This document shows positions 9,328-18,987 of a stretch of 64,000 bases of DNA, one piece after another. Source of the DNA: Cognatishimia sp. 1_MG-2023 (GTDB lineage: Bacteria; Pseudomonadota; Alphaproteobacteria; Rhodobacterales; Rhodobacteraceae); NCBI RefSeq assembly GCF_030548175.1, contig NZ_JAUORX010000003.1:310001-374000 (forward strand), given 5' to 3'. The translations under genes and the position numbers were made by a program. How positions within the stretch are numbered: position 1 is the first letter of the stretch; every line of letters begins with the position of its first letter. Under the pieces are notes generated by a model. It had not been told where the DNA came from, made no database searches, and saw only the letters and a list, made by a program, of their open reading frames with translations.

Positions 9328-9342
9328 TCAGACCAAACAATA

Positions 9343-9372
9343 GGGCGGGTGTTTCGGCACCCGCCCTTATTT
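9343..9372 (+). terminator. Rho-independent terminator after the pyrimidine/ABC operon
   Basis: Perfect 9-bp stem GGGCGGGTG / CACCCGCCC (9343-9351, 9358-9366) with loop TTTCGG, followed by a short T-rich tail TTATTT. It separates the importer operon from the DUF1330 gene. Confidence 0.8.
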
Positions 9373-9387
9373 CGCAAAGGACACAGC

Positions 9388-9675
9388 ATGCCCAAGGCCT
9401 ATTGGATCGCCCACGTCACCGTCACCGATCCCGCGCAATATCAACTTTACGCCCAAGCCTCGGCCGCGCCTTTTGCAGAATACGGTGCCAAAATTCTAGC
9501 GCGCGGCGGCACGTATCAGGCGCTAGAAGGCGCTGATCATCCGCGCAATGTGGTGATTGAATTTCCATCCTTACAACATGCGCTCGACTGCTATCACTCA
9601 GACGCCTACCAAGCCGCGCGTGCCTTACGCGAAAACGCGGGCATTCCAAATATCACAATCGTCGAAGGCGTTTAA
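9388..9675 (+). CDS. DUF1330 domain protein
   Basis: Small protein of 95 residues with the alpha/beta ferredoxin-like DUF1330 pattern: an opening strand KAYWIAHVTVTD, a central GA(K)ILARGG, then RNVVIEFPS and a C-terminal AYQAARALR. The frame extends upstream through the terminator, so the ATG at 9388 after AAAGGA is the likely start. Function unknown; relatives resemble dimeric antibiotic-biosynthesis monooxygenase folds. It appears monocistronic. Confidence 0.85.
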   Translation: MPKAYWIAHVTVTDPAQYQLYAQASAAPFAEYGAKILARGGTYQALEGADHPRNVVIEFPSLQHALDCYHSDAYQAARALRENAGIPNITIVEGV

Positions 9676-9680
9676 TCAGC

Positions 9681-9902
9681 CTAGCCGCAACAGGACTTGC
9701 CCTCTTGGATAGGCGGGCAGGGCACAGTGGCAAAGGAACAATAAACACAACAATCGCCCTCAAGCGGCTTTAGAACCTCACCACATGATTTGCATTCATA
9801 AAACCATTGGCACGCATCGGTGGGCATGGTCTCGGTCTCGACATGCTGGCATTTGGGGCATGTCAAAGTCGATTGCAAAACCACTGGTGTTTGTTCAGCC
9901 AT
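9681..9902 (-). CDS. GDCCVxC-motif cysteine-rich small protein
   Basis: Protein of 73 residues with CPKC near residue 15, CKSC near 37 and the hallmark GDCCVYCSF near 48, ending in CC. The family is often found with mercury or other metal transport genes, and some members are selenoproteins; here the motif is all cysteine. No mer gene is nearby. The fold is likely a double zinc ribbon. It converges with the DUF1330 gene 5 bp away and diverges from the FAD-linked dehydrogenase gene. Function unknown. Confidence 0.82.
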   Translation of the reverse strand: MAEQTPVVLQSTLTCPKCQHVETETMPTDACQWFYECKSCGEVLKPLEGDCCVYCSFATVPCPPIQEGKSCCG

Positions 9903-10024
9903 TATAGATCCTTCCTTTAGGCATCAAATTATGGCGACCCCTCGCATATGACCAGCCAATAATATGCCCTTGCGCTTTGCCCGTCAAAAGTCATGATCGC
10001 CAAAAGGTTAAGGAAGGGGAGCCC

Positions 10025-11410
10025 ATGACCGCTGACCAAAACGCCGCTGCCATCACCGCGCTGAAATCACTACTTGGCGATCGGCTGTCAACGGGCCAAT
10101 CCATCCGCGAAACCCATAGTCATGACGAGGCATATAGCACACCTGTTTTGCCTGACGCCGTGGCCTTTCCGCAATCCACAGCCGAAGTGTCAGAGATCAT
10201 GAAAATCTGCCACCAGCATAAATGTCCAGTCGTAGCATATGGTGTTGGCAGCTCTCTCGAAGGGCACGTTGTTCCGATTAAAGGCGGCATCAGTCTGAAC
10301 ATGATGCAGATGAACAAGGTGCTGGAAATCCACACTGATGACCTGGACGCCGTAGTACAACCGGGTGTGACACGGACAGAGCTAAACACAGCCCTGCGTG
10401 ACACCGGTCTGATGTTCACCGTTGATCCCGGCGCAGATGCCACCATGGGCGGCATGGCCGCAACCCGCGCCTCAGGCACCAACTCTGTCCGCTACGGCAC
10501 CATGCGCGAAAATGTTCTGGCACTAGAGGTCGTCACAGCGGACGGCACCATCATCCGCACCGGCAGCCGCGCGCGCAAGTCTTCGGCGGGCTATGATTTG
10601 ACCCACATGTTCATCGGTTCCGAGGGCACGCTTGGTATTATCACCGAACTCACCGTTCGATTGTTTGGCCAGCCCGAAAGCATATCTGCTGCCACATGTG
10701 TGTTCGAAGACATCGACAATGCCGTAAATAGCGTGATCATGGCGATCCAAATCGGCCTGCCCATGGCAAGGATCGAATTGGTGGACGAAGTACAGATCAA
10801 AGCGATCAACGCCTATAACGATGACTTCGACCTACCAGAAAAACCGCATCTCTTCTTAGAATTTCATGGCTCCCCCGCAGGTGTTGCCGAACAGGTCGAA
10901 ACCTTCAAAGACATCGCCGAAGACCTTGGCGCATCTGAATTCCAATGGGCCACCAAGACCGAAGACCGCACGCGTCTTTGGGCCGCACGCCACAGCGCCT
11001 ATTACGCGGCCAAAGCCCTGCGCAAAGGGGCCTCTGGTGTAGTCACAGATTGCTGTGTCCCCATTTCAGCCCTCGCCGAATGCATCGCAGAGGCCAAAGC
11101 CAAAATTGCCGATTCTGATCTATTGTCACCAGTGGTCGGCCACGTCGGGGATGGCAACTTTCACCTGCAAATCTTGGTTGACCCAAACAATACCGATGAA
11201 GTGCAACGCGCCAAGGCCGTCGCCTCACACCTCAATCACCTTGCGCTGAAACACGGCGGGACAGTCACGGGCGAGCACGGGGTCGGTACGGGTAAATTAC
11301 CTTACATGCAGGCCGAACATGGCGAGGCTTATACCGTCATGGCCACCCTGAAACGCGCCATGGATCCAGACAACATCCTGAACCCGGGCAAAATCGTCGC
11401 ACTCAACTAG
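10025..11410 (+). CDS. FAD-linked oxidase, D-lactate dehydrogenase (cytochrome)/GlcD-like
   Basis: Flavoenzyme of about 461 residues. The N-terminal FAD_binding_4 (PCMH) domain covers about residues 40-215, with VVAYGVGSSLEGH, VDPGADATMGG and GSEGTLGIITE; a FAD-oxidase C-terminal domain follows, with VGHVGDGNFH and TGEHGVGTGK (ligand histidines). It oxidises a 2-hydroxyacid such as D-lactate or glycolate to the keto acid, passing electrons to cytochrome or quinone. The frame opens at 9977, but the ATG at 10025 has AGGAAGGGGA before it. It stands alone between a divergent small gene and tRNA-Gly; substrate not certain. Confidence 0.88.
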   Translation: MTADQNAAAITALKSLLGDRLSTGQSIRETHSHDEAYSTPVLPDAVAFPQSTAEVSEIMKICHQHKCPVVAYGVGSSLEGHVVPIKGGISLNMMQMNKVLEIHTDDLDAVVQPGVTRTELNTALRDTGLMFTVDPGADATMGGMAATRASGTNSVRYGTMRENVLALEVVTADGTIIRTGSRARKSSAGYDLTHMFIGSEGTLGIITELTVRLFGQPESISAATCVFEDIDNAVNSVIMAIQIGLPMARIELVDEVQIKAINAYNDDFDLPEKPHLFLEFHGSPAGVAEQVETFKDIAEDLGASEFQWATKTEDRTRLWAARHSAYYAAKALRKGASGVVTDCCVPISALAECIAEAKAKIADSDLLSPVVGHVGDGNFHLQILVDPNNTDEVQRAKAVASHLNHLALKHGGTVTGEHGVGTGKLPYMQAEHGEAYTVMATLKRAMDPDNILNPGKIVALN

Positions 11411-11451
11411 CGCGGCGGTTTTCTCAGTAATTTCAAAGAGTAGGGAAGTTT

Positions 11452-11525
11452 TGGAGCGGGTAGCGGGAATCGAACCCGCGCCTTAAGCTTGGAAGGCTCT
11501 TATGATACCATTTCACCATACCCGC
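11452..11525 (-). tRNA. tRNA-Gly (anticodon TCC)
   Basis: Minus-strand cloverleaf with acceptor GCGGGTA/TACCCGC, anticodon loop CTTCCAA (anticodon TCC, reads GGA/GGG), T-arm GCGGGTTCGATTCCCGC, discriminator T and an encoded CCA end. The anticodon stem has a G-U pair and one terminal mismatch. Confidence 0.96.
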
Positions 11526-11733
11526 TCACGTTCGCATTAGTTATTTCAGCGACAAAACAACGTCAAGTGGCCATCCAACAATTATGCATCGAACTTATGC
11601 ATCTCTTGTCCAAGAGGTTTTGCCACCAAATATGCTAACCCGTGGCATCTGCGACCCTTGACCAATCCGGGCAGGGGGGCCAGTAAAGCCCAAACGGCCC
11701 CAGTTTTGGACCAATACCGGCAACGAGGACACT

Positions 11734-13533
11734 ATGGCGCGCACTCCAACACCAGTCAAAAGCGACGAAGACCGCGCGAAATCCAAGAATATCCGCGCTC
11801 TGCGCGCACTTGCTCCTTTCCTGCGCCCATACCGCGCTTTGGCGGTCATGGCGCTTGTCGCGCTTGTGCTGACAGCGAGCGTATCCTTGATCATGCCTAT
11901 CGCCGCGCGCCGGGTCGTGGATAACTTCCGCGTTGCCGAAGATGCCTTGTTAAACCAGTATTTCCTGTCTGCCTTCGGAATCGCCGGGCTTTTGGCCATC
12001 GGCACCGCATTCCGCTACATGCTTGTCACCAAGCTGGGTGAAAACGTCGTCGCTGACATCCGCAAAGCTGTCTTTGACCGCATCATCGGGATGAGCCCAT
12101 CCTTCTTTGAAAACATCATGACCGGCGAGGTCTTATCGCGGATCACCACCGACACCACTTTGATTCTGTCTGTGATCGGCAGCTCAATCTCTATCGCGCT
12201 ACGCAACCTGCTGATCTTTATCGGCGGTCTGGCCTTGATGCTGTTCACCTCTGCCAAACTCGCAGGCTTGGTTCTGTTGATTGTACCCATGGTGGTCGTG
12301 CCAATTCTGGTGCTTGGCCGTCGCCTGCGTGGCCTCAGCCGTGAAAACCAAGACTGGATCGCGCAATCATCTGGCAACGCCTCCGAGGCGCTCCTTTCCG
12401 TACAAACCGTGCAGGCCTTCACCCACGAAGACCAAAACCGTCAGGTCTTTGCCGATGTTACGGACCTGTCCCTTAAATCCGCCAAACGCCGCATCAACAC
12501 CCGTGCCTTGATGACCAGCATCGTGATCTTTCTGATCTTCTCCGGCGTGGTTGGCGTTTTGTGGATTGGTGCCAACGATGTGCGCAGCGGTATCATGACC
12601 CCCGGTGCGCTGATCCAATTCGTAATCTACGCGATCATGACCGCCGGCTCCGTCGCAGCGCTGTCTGAAATCTGGGGTGAACTGCAACGCGCAGCAGGGG
12701 CCACTGAACGTCTTGTTGAACTCTTACAAGCCGAAGACACCGTTACTGATCCAGCGGCCCCAAAACTGCTACCGCAGCCCGTGCGCGGCGAGATCACCTT
12801 TAACAACGTTAACTTCAACTACCCAGCGCGCCCAGATATCCCAGCGCTCGAAGAGGTGTCACTTACCATCAAGCCCGGCGAAACAGTCGCGCTCGTGGGA
12901 CCATCCGGTGCAGGCAAAACCACGATCATCCAAATGATCCAGCGCTTCTATGATCCGGTCACTGGCCAAATCAGCCTAGACGGCGTGCCTCTCACAGAAA
13001 CCGCCCGCACGCATTTCCGCAAATCCCTTGCGCTTGTTCCCCAAGACCCAGTGATCTTCGCGGATACCGCTCTTGAAAACATCCGCTTTGGTCGCCCCGA
13101 AGCCACCGACGCCGAAGTCCACGCCGCCGCAAAAGCCGCCGCTGCCCATGACTTCATCGAAAAATTGCCCGAAGGCTACAACAGCTACGTTGGCGAACGC
13201 GGCGTAATGCTGTCCGGTGGTCAAAAGCAACGCATCGCCATCGCTCGCGCCATCCTACGCGACGCGCCGGTGCTGCTGCTGGACGAAGCCACCAGCGCGC
13301 TAGACGCCGAAAGCGAACGCCTGGTTCAACAGGCGGTGGATGAACTTGCCCAAACCCGCACCACAATTATCGTGGCGCACCGCCTAGCAACCGTGAAAAA
13401 AGCGGACCGTATCGTTGTGATGGATCAAGGCCGCATCGTCGCCCAAGGCCGCCACGATTCCCTCGTTGCCGAAGGCGGGCTTTACGCCAAACTGGCGCGC
13501 CTTCAGTTCACCGATGGCATGGCTGCAGAATAA
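11734..13533 (+). CDS. ABC exporter, fused membrane and ATPase domains (MsbA/BmrA type)
   Basis: Half-transporter of 599 residues. A six-helix exporter domain covers about residues 25-320, followed by a nucleotide-binding domain with Walker A GPSGAGKTT (about 390), signature LSGGQKQR (about 494) and Walker B LLLDEATSALD (about 512). It would work as a homodimer exporting lipids or hydrophobic compounds. The ATG follows GAGGACACT. No partner gene is adjacent; it is transcribed away from tRNA-Gly. Substrate unknown; msbA itself is not claimed because no lipid A gene lies nearby. Confidence 0.9.
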   Translation: MARTPTPVKSDEDRAKSKNIRALRALAPFLRPYRALAVMALVALVLTASVSLIMPIAARRVVDNFRVAEDALLNQYFLSAFGIAGLLAIGTAFRYMLVTKLGENVVADIRKAVFDRIIGMSPSFFENIMTGEVLSRITTDTTLILSVIGSSISIALRNLLIFIGGLALMLFTSAKLAGLVLLIVPMVVVPILVLGRRLRGLSRENQDWIAQSSGNASEALLSVQTVQAFTHEDQNRQVFADVTDLSLKSAKRRINTRALMTSIVIFLIFSGVVGVLWIGANDVRSGIMTPGALIQFVIYAIMTAGSVAALSEIWGELQRAAGATERLVELLQAEDTVTDPAAPKLLPQPVRGEITFNNVNFNYPARPDIPALEEVSLTIKPGETVALVGPSGAGKTTIIQMIQRFYDPVTGQISLDGVPLTETARTHFRKSLALVPQDPVIFADTALENIRFGRPEATDAEVHAAAKAAAAHDFIEKLPEGYNSYVGERGVMLSGGQKQRIAIARAILRDAPVLLLDEATSALDAESERLVQQAVDELAQTRTTIIVAHRLATVKKADRIVVMDQGRIVAQGRHDSLVAEGGLYAKLARLQFTDGMAAE

Positions 13534-13722
13534 TTCCTCTCCCATAAAGTGCAAAAAAGCTTGTGTTTGCTGTCGTGTGACAAAACACTGGGGCGAATAG
13601 CATTTGGACGTAACGTCGGATCGCTAGGTGACCCGGGGTGAGTCTTGCCGCACAACCAAAACAAAGGCTGTCTAAGGCTGGTCCGTATTTCTACGGGTGG
13701 GGTGAAAAGGGAGGATTACAAT

Positions 13723-15609
13723 ATGAGCTTCGCGTCAGTTGATGACCGCAATGCCATCGATGCAGAAATGTCTTGGGAAGACCGCGATACCGCGGCCACG
13801 ATGTACGAGTTTTTAACACGCACGCGCGACCGTTTCCCGGATCGTCCGGCCTCCAGCTATCAACTGACGTCTGGCCCAAAGGACAAGTCCGAAACGCTGA
13901 CATGGTCACAACTGCACAGCCAATCGGTGCAGGCTGCCAATCTATTCCGTAGCCTTGGTGTGCAAGAAACCGATTCCGTTGCCTATATCCTGCCCAATGC
14001 TCATGAAACGCTGGTCACCCTGATGGGCGGCATGATCGCGGGCATCGCGAACCCGATTAACCCCTTGCTAGAACCCGAACAGATCGCCTCGATCCTGCGC
14101 GAAACCGGGGCCAAGGTTGTTGTCACACTCAAGGCCTTTCCAAAAACGGACGTGCCCCAAAAGGTGGCCGAAGCTGTGCGTCACGCGCCCAATGTGAATA
14201 CCGTGCTAGAGGTCGATCTGCTGCGGTATCTCAGCCCACCCAAAAGCTGGATCGTGCCATTTATCCGCCCAAAAATCACGGGCGAGCATCACGCGGATGT
14301 GCTGGATTTCAGCAAAGAAATGGCCAAGCAAAACACCACGCTGGACTTCCCCGACAGCAACGGCGACCGCGTCGGCGCCTACTTCCACACCGGTGGCACA
14401 ACTGGCATGCCCAAGGTCGCACAACACCGCTACGATGGCATGATCTACAATGGCTGGATCGGCGATCGGCTACTCTTCACCGAACAAGACAACATCATGT
14501 GCCCACTGCCGTTGTTCCACGTATTCGCGGTTCAGGTGATTATGATGTCCGCCATCGCATCCGGCGCGCATGTGGTCTTTCCAACCCCTCAGGGTTATCG
14601 CGGCGAGGGGGTCTTTGATAACTTCTGGAAACTCATCGAACGCTGGAAAATCACCTTTATCATCACCGTGCCAACCGCCGTGTCCGCGCTGATGCAGCGC
14701 CCCGTCGATGCCGATATTTCCTCTGTCGAGGTGGCGTTCTCTGGCTCGGCTCCCATGCCGATGGAGCTTTTCAAGCGCTTTGAATCCGCCTCTGACATCA
14801 AAATCGTCGAAGGGTATGGCCTGACCGAATGCACCTGCCTTGTGTCTTGCAACCCACCAGCGGGCGAAAAGCGTGTCGGCTCGGTCGGTATCCCGTTCCC
14901 GCACACAGATGTGCGCATCATCAAATCCACGCCAGATGGCCAAATCGAATGCGCCACAGACGAAGTCGGCGAAATCTGCGTGTCCAACCCCGGCGTCTAT
15001 GTGGGCCACACCTATACAGAGACCGAGAAAAACGCAGATTTGTATTATGCCGATAAATACCTGCGCACCGGCGACCTAGGGCGCTTAGATGCCGAAGGAT
15101 ACCTTTGGATCACAGGCCGCGCCAAAGACCTGATCATTCGCGGCGGCCACAACATTGATCCGGCCGAAATCGAAGAAGCCTTGATGCTTCACCCAGCCGT
15201 CGCCATGGCAGGGGCAATCGGCCAACCCGATGCGCATTCTGGCGAAATCCCATGTGCCTATGTCGAACTGGTCGCAGAAGCCGCAGTCACCACCGAAGAG
15301 CTGATCGCGCATTGCAAAACCCATGTCCACGAACGCGCAGCCCATCCCAAACATATCGAGATTTTGGAAGAGCTGCCCAAGACGGCCGTTGGCAAAGTGT
15401 TCAAACCCGACCTGCGCAAATCCGCCATTGCCCGGATTTACAACGCCGCTTTGGAAAAAGCGGAAAACCCGGCGCGTGTCGGCCAGGTTGTGGATGACAA
15501 AAAGCGCGGCTTGGTCGCGCAGGTCATTCAAAACGGTTCAAGTGAACAAGACGTTACAAAGGTGCTCGGGGCCTACACACGCCCTTGGGAATGGCTCGAA
15601 CAAGAGTAA
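13723..15609 (+). CDS. Acyl-CoA synthetase (AMP-forming)
   Basis: ANL-superfamily ligase of about 628 residues that activates a carboxylic acid through an acyl-adenylate. Visible motifs: P-loop-like HTGGTTGMPKVAQH (about residue 225), GYGLTECTCLV (about 365), TGDLGRLDAEGYLWITGR (about 450) and IIRGGHNIDPAEIEE. The frame is open from 13645, but the ATG at 13723 has GGGAGGAT upstream. Specificity cannot be read; medium-chain or aryl acids are typical of relatives. A good terminator follows, so it is probably a single-gene unit with glpK separate. Confidence 0.88.
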   Translation: MSFASVDDRNAIDAEMSWEDRDTAATMYEFLTRTRDRFPDRPASSYQLTSGPKDKSETLTWSQLHSQSVQAANLFRSLGVQETDSVAYILPNAHETLVTLMGGMIAGIANPINPLLEPEQIASILRETGAKVVVTLKAFPKTDVPQKVAEAVRHAPNVNTVLEVDLLRYLSPPKSWIVPFIRPKITGEHHADVLDFSKEMAKQNTTLDFPDSNGDRVGAYFHTGGTTGMPKVAQHRYDGMIYNGWIGDRLLFTEQDNIMCPLPLFHVFAVQVIMMSAIASGAHVVFPTPQGYRGEGVFDNFWKLIERWKITFIITVPTAVSALMQRPVDADISSVEVAFSGSAPMPMELFKRFESASDIKIVEGYGLTECTCLVSCNPPAGEKRVGSVGIPFPHTDVRIIKSTPDGQIECATDEVGEICVSNPGVYVGHTYTETEKNADLYYADKYLRTGDLGRLDAEGYLWITGRAKDLIIRGGHNIDPAEIEEALMLHPAVAMAGAIGQPDAHSGEIPCAYVELVAEAAVTTEELIAHCKTHVHERAAHPKHIEILEELPKTAVGKVFKPDLRKSAIARIYNAALEKAENPARVGQVVDDKKRGLVAQVIQNGSSEQDVTKVLGAYTRPWEWLEQE

Positions 15610-15628
15610 AACCACAGAAAATCACAAA

Positions 15629-15656
15629 AACCCCGGCATTGTCCGGGGTTCTTTTT
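15629..15656 (+). terminator. Rho-independent terminator after the acyl-CoA synthetase gene
   Basis: Stem AACCCCGG / CCGGGGTT with a 4-5 nt loop, followed by CTTTTT. Confidence 0.88.
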
Positions 15657-15807
15657 GCATTCACCTCTTTTCAAACGCGCATGTTCGCGCTAACGATCTG
15701 CCAACTGATCGTGGGGAGGACGGTCGGCGGCCCACCGCATTCGACTTGCCTCACCCAAAATCTCAGGCATTCTGTGACCAACGCAGGCAGATAGGGTGAA
15801 AGACAGC

Positions 15808-17294
15808 ATGACGTATATTCTGGCCATCGACCAAGGCACCACTTCGACGCGCGCAATCCTCTTTGATGGCGAGATGAAAATCATCGACAGCGCCCAAGAG
15901 GAATTCACCCAACATTTCCCGCAATCCGGCTGGGTTGAACACGATCCGATGGACCTGTGGAACACCACGCTATCGACCTGCAACGACGTCATGGCAAAGG
16001 TCGGCATTACCGCCGTGGACATCACAGCAATCGGCATCACCAATCAGCGCGAAACCACCGTTGTCTGGGATCGCCAAACCGGTGAACCCGTCCACAACGC
16101 CATCGTCTGGCAAGACCGCCGCACCGCCGACATCTGCCGCATCCTGAAATCCGAAGGCAACGAAGAACTGGTCACCGCAACCACAGGCCTGCTGCTTGAC
16201 CCGTATTTCTCTTCGACCAAAGTGAAATGGATCCTCGACCACAACGAAGGCCTGCACGCCCGCGCGCGCCTTGGCCAACTGGCCTTTGGCACCGTGGACA
16301 GCTGGATTATCTGGAACCTGACCGGCGGCAAACGCCACGTCACAGACGCCACCAACGCTGCCCGCACCATGCTCTATGACATCCACAAGGGCAAATGGAG
16401 CAGCCGCATCTGCTCGCTTCTGGACATCCCACAAGCCATGCTGCCAGAGGTGCTAGACTGCGCCGCTGACTTTGGCACAACAGAGGCCACATCTTTGGCG
16501 CCGAAGTGCCCGTCATGGGCGTCGCTGGCGACCAACAGGCCGCGACCCTGGGCAACGCCTGCTTTGAGCCAGGCATGATGAAATCCACCTACGGCACAGG
16601 CTGCTTTGCGCTGCTGAACACAGGCGACACGCCGGTTGCCTCGAAAAACCGCCTGCTAACCACCATCGGTTATCAACTTGACGGCAAACCAACCTACGCT
16701 CTCGAAGGCGCGATCTTTATCGCGGGCGCTGTGGTGCAATGGCTGCGCGACGGGCTTGGCATCATTGACGACGCCAAAGAAACGCAGGCTCTAGCCGAAA
16801 ACGCCGACAAAGGACAGGACCTGATCCTCGTACCCGCTTTCACTGGCCTCGGCGCACCATATTGGGCGCCAGACTGCCGCGGCGCAATCTATGGCCTGAC
16901 CCGTGGCTCAGGCCCCGCAGAATTCGCACGTGCCGCCCTTGAAAGCGTTGGCTTTCAAACCCGCGACTTACTCGAAGCCATGCGCGGCGACGTTGGCGAA
17001 GCCGTTCAAACCCAAGTTCTGCGCGTAGACGGCGGCATGACCGCCAGCGATTGGGCGATGCAATTCCTCGCCGATATCATCGGCGCACCGGTGGATCGCC
17101 CAGAGGTTCTAGAAAGCACCGCATTGGGCGTCGCATGGCTCGCTGGTATGCGCGCCGGGGTCTACCCAAACCAAGAAGAATTCGCAGCCAAATGGGCGCT
17201 TGAACGAAAGTTCGAACCCAAAATGCAAGAACCCTTCCGCGAAGACAAATACGCCGCTTGGAAACGCGCAGTCGACGCCACATTGGCGGTCTAA
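15808..17294 (+). pseudogene. glpK: Glycerol kinase, interrupted by one frameshift
   Basis: Two overlapping frames together encode a full FGGY kinase of about 495 residues, close to the usual 500. The first part (from 15808; [17 protein letters not shown] opening) reads correctly to ADFGTTE at about 16485 and then runs out of frame to 16578. The second part continues as [20 protein letters not shown], with STYGTGCF and later [12 protein letters not shown] intact, to 17294. One missing G in a GAGGGC context near 16485 (now GAGGC) explains the break. No slippery heptamer is seen, so programmed shifting is unlikely. Either a recent loss of glycerol phosphorylation or a sequencing error. Confidence 0.93.
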
Positions 17295-17416
17295 TGACAG
17301 GGCAGGGCGGCGGCTGAACAGAGGCAAGCCTCTGACCACCCGCCGCCCCGCAGTTCCGCCTAGACGCGCCCGCGAATTGCCCTCATAAGCGAGCCATTCT
17401 TTGGGAAGGACCCTCC

Positions 17417-17935
17417 ATGGCCTGCGCTCTATGCTCATCCGACACATCCGTCACCGATTACACCGTTTCACCTCGCACCGATGTGGTTTCCCTCTGCGAC
17501 ACATGCCTTTCTGCCGCCCAAGGCAGCATCACCGACGCCCCACATTGGAATTGTTTGAACGACGCCATCTGGTCCACAGATGCCGCCACTCAAGTTCTGG
17601 CATACCGTCTGCTAAAATCCTTGCCCGAGGCCCCATGGGCACGTGACTTGCTGGACATTGCGTATCTGGAGCCCGAAAACTTAGAATGGGCAGAGGCTGG
17701 TATTTCTGACGAACCAGCCGTCATTCACCGTGACAGCAACGGCGTCGTTCTGTCTGCCGGTGACAGCGTTGTTTTGATCAAAGACCTCCCTGTAAAAGGT
17801 GCAGGCTTTACGGCAAAACGCGGCACACCGGTACGCAACATTTCTTTGGTGCATGACAACGAAGAGCACATCGAAGGCCGCGTCGAAAGTCAGCGGATCG
17901 TCATTCTAACGAAGTTCGTGAAAAAGACCGGCTAG
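17417..17935 (+). CDS. PhnA/YjdM-type zinc-ribbon protein
   Basis: Protein of 172 residues. The N-terminus has a zinc-ribbon cysteine pattern (CALC near residue 3, CDTC near 27), and the C-terminal 70 residues are the PhnA domain with DSNG, GDSVVLIKDLPVKGAG, KRGTPVRNI, EHIEGRV and ILTKFVKK. PhnA proteins were named from the phosphonate locus but are not phosphonoacetate hydrolases; their role is unknown. The middle segment (about residues 35-95) is longer than in E. coli YjdM. It follows glpK after a 122-nt gap. Confidence 0.88.
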   Translation: MACALCSSDTSVTDYTVSPRTDVVSLCDTCLSAAQGSITDAPHWNCLNDAIWSTDAATQVLAYRLLKSLPEAPWARDLLDIAYLEPENLEWAEAGISDEPAVIHRDSNGVVLSAGDSVVLIKDLPVKGAGFTAKRGTPVRNISLVHDNEEHIEGRVESQRIVILTKFVKKTG

Positions 17936-17985
17936 GGGCGTTTTACGCCCTGATGGGGATTGACGAGACGGCGTGCAAATGTGGC

Positions 17986-18066
<81 letters not shown>

Positions 18067-18342
18067 CTGGCTTGCGAATGGCTCATTGCTCTCTACGTAC
18101 GCAAACATCGCTTTCCGTCACATGCTAACTCAGCCAGGGCACGAGAACAGCCTGTGCCCCGCACGAACTGCGCTAGGCCCAAAGCACCCACTGCCATCAC
18201 CGCCGGTCCACAAATGGCACGATCCTAAGCTTCCCGAAAATCTATCGCCAACGATGCAAGCATAAATTTTCGCCTGCAAATTCTGGCTGCGTTAACCAGA
18301 TTCGGACGTATGTATGATCATTGTATTAACCCTTTTCTCGAA

Positions 18343-18371
18343 TCGTACGTTTCAAACCGCGAAACGTACGA
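18343..18371. repeat. Palindromic element, copy 1
   Basis: Arms TCGTACGTTTC (18343-18353) and GAAACGTACGA (18361-18371), 7-nt loop. A near-identical palindrome is at 60184-60212, and a single arm (GAAACGTACGATTCG) at 31550-31564. The inner CGTACG of each arm is itself palindromic. The poor T-tail argues against a terminator. Confidence 0.75.
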
Positions 18372-18516
18372 ATTTCACATTTACAGATCGTAACATCGGC
18401 TCACCTTGTGGACCTCGCCGCGCAACACCACGATCTGTAGACAAAATAGGCGCGCAAACCTTTTCAAACGGTAAACAAGCGGCCAAAAAATGCAGGGTTA
18501 ATGCAGCGAACTGCGC

Positions 18517-18966
18517 CTATTTCCACTGATCCGTATCAATCCAAATGGTCACAGGACCGTCGTTAATTAACGAAACCTTCATATCTGCGCCGAAAATACC
18601 CTTGGCAACCGGTACACCCGTATCAGCCATGGATTTGGCGAAGTATTCGTAGAACGCATTGCCCTCATCAGCGCCACAAGCTGTTGAAAAGCCGGGACGA
18701 TTTCCGCTGCGCGTATCCGCAGCCAAGGTGAACTGGCTCACCACCAAAGCACTGCCACCAATATCCAAAACGGATTTGTTCATCTTGCCATTCTCATCCG
18801 TAAAAATCCGCATCTTGCTGATTTTGCTGGATAATCTATCGGCGTCTGCCTCGGTATCACCCTTCATCGCGCAGATCAGGATCAACAGACCTTGTTCGAT
18901 TTCACCCGTAACTGTCCCATCTACCCGAACCGCCGCCTCGGACACCCGTTGCACCAATGCACGCAT
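18517..18966 (-). CDS. dtd: D-aminoacyl-tRNA deacylase
   Basis: Enzyme of 149 residues that hydrolyses D-aminoacyl (and glycyl) esters from mischarged tRNA. It shows the family motifs SQFTLAAD near residue 79 and NDGPVT near 138, with the expected [13 protein letters not shown] start. It is the last gene of a long minus-strand run, 21 nt after the zinc-ribbon membrane protein gene; whether it is co-regulated with that envelope module or simply adjacent is not clear. Confidence 0.95.
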   Translation of the reverse strand: MRALVQRVSEAAVRVDGTVTGEIEQGLLILICAMKGDTEADADRLSSKISKMRIFTDENGKMNKSVLDIGGSALVVSQFTLAADTRSGNRPGFSTACGADEGNAFYEYFAKSMADTGVPVAKGIFGADMKVSLINDGPVTIWIDTDQWK

Positions 18967-18987
18967 TTTAAGATAACCTTTTGATAT

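Noticed and set aside
16470-16578. Programmed -1 frameshift in glpK
   Set aside because: No slippery heptamer or downstream structure is seen, and glpK is not known to use frameshifting; a one-base deletion is simpler.
18343-18371. Chromosomal parS site
   Set aside because: parS is TGTTTCACGTGAAACA without spacer; here GTTTC and GAAAC are separated by 5-7 variable nt and flanked by CGTAC.
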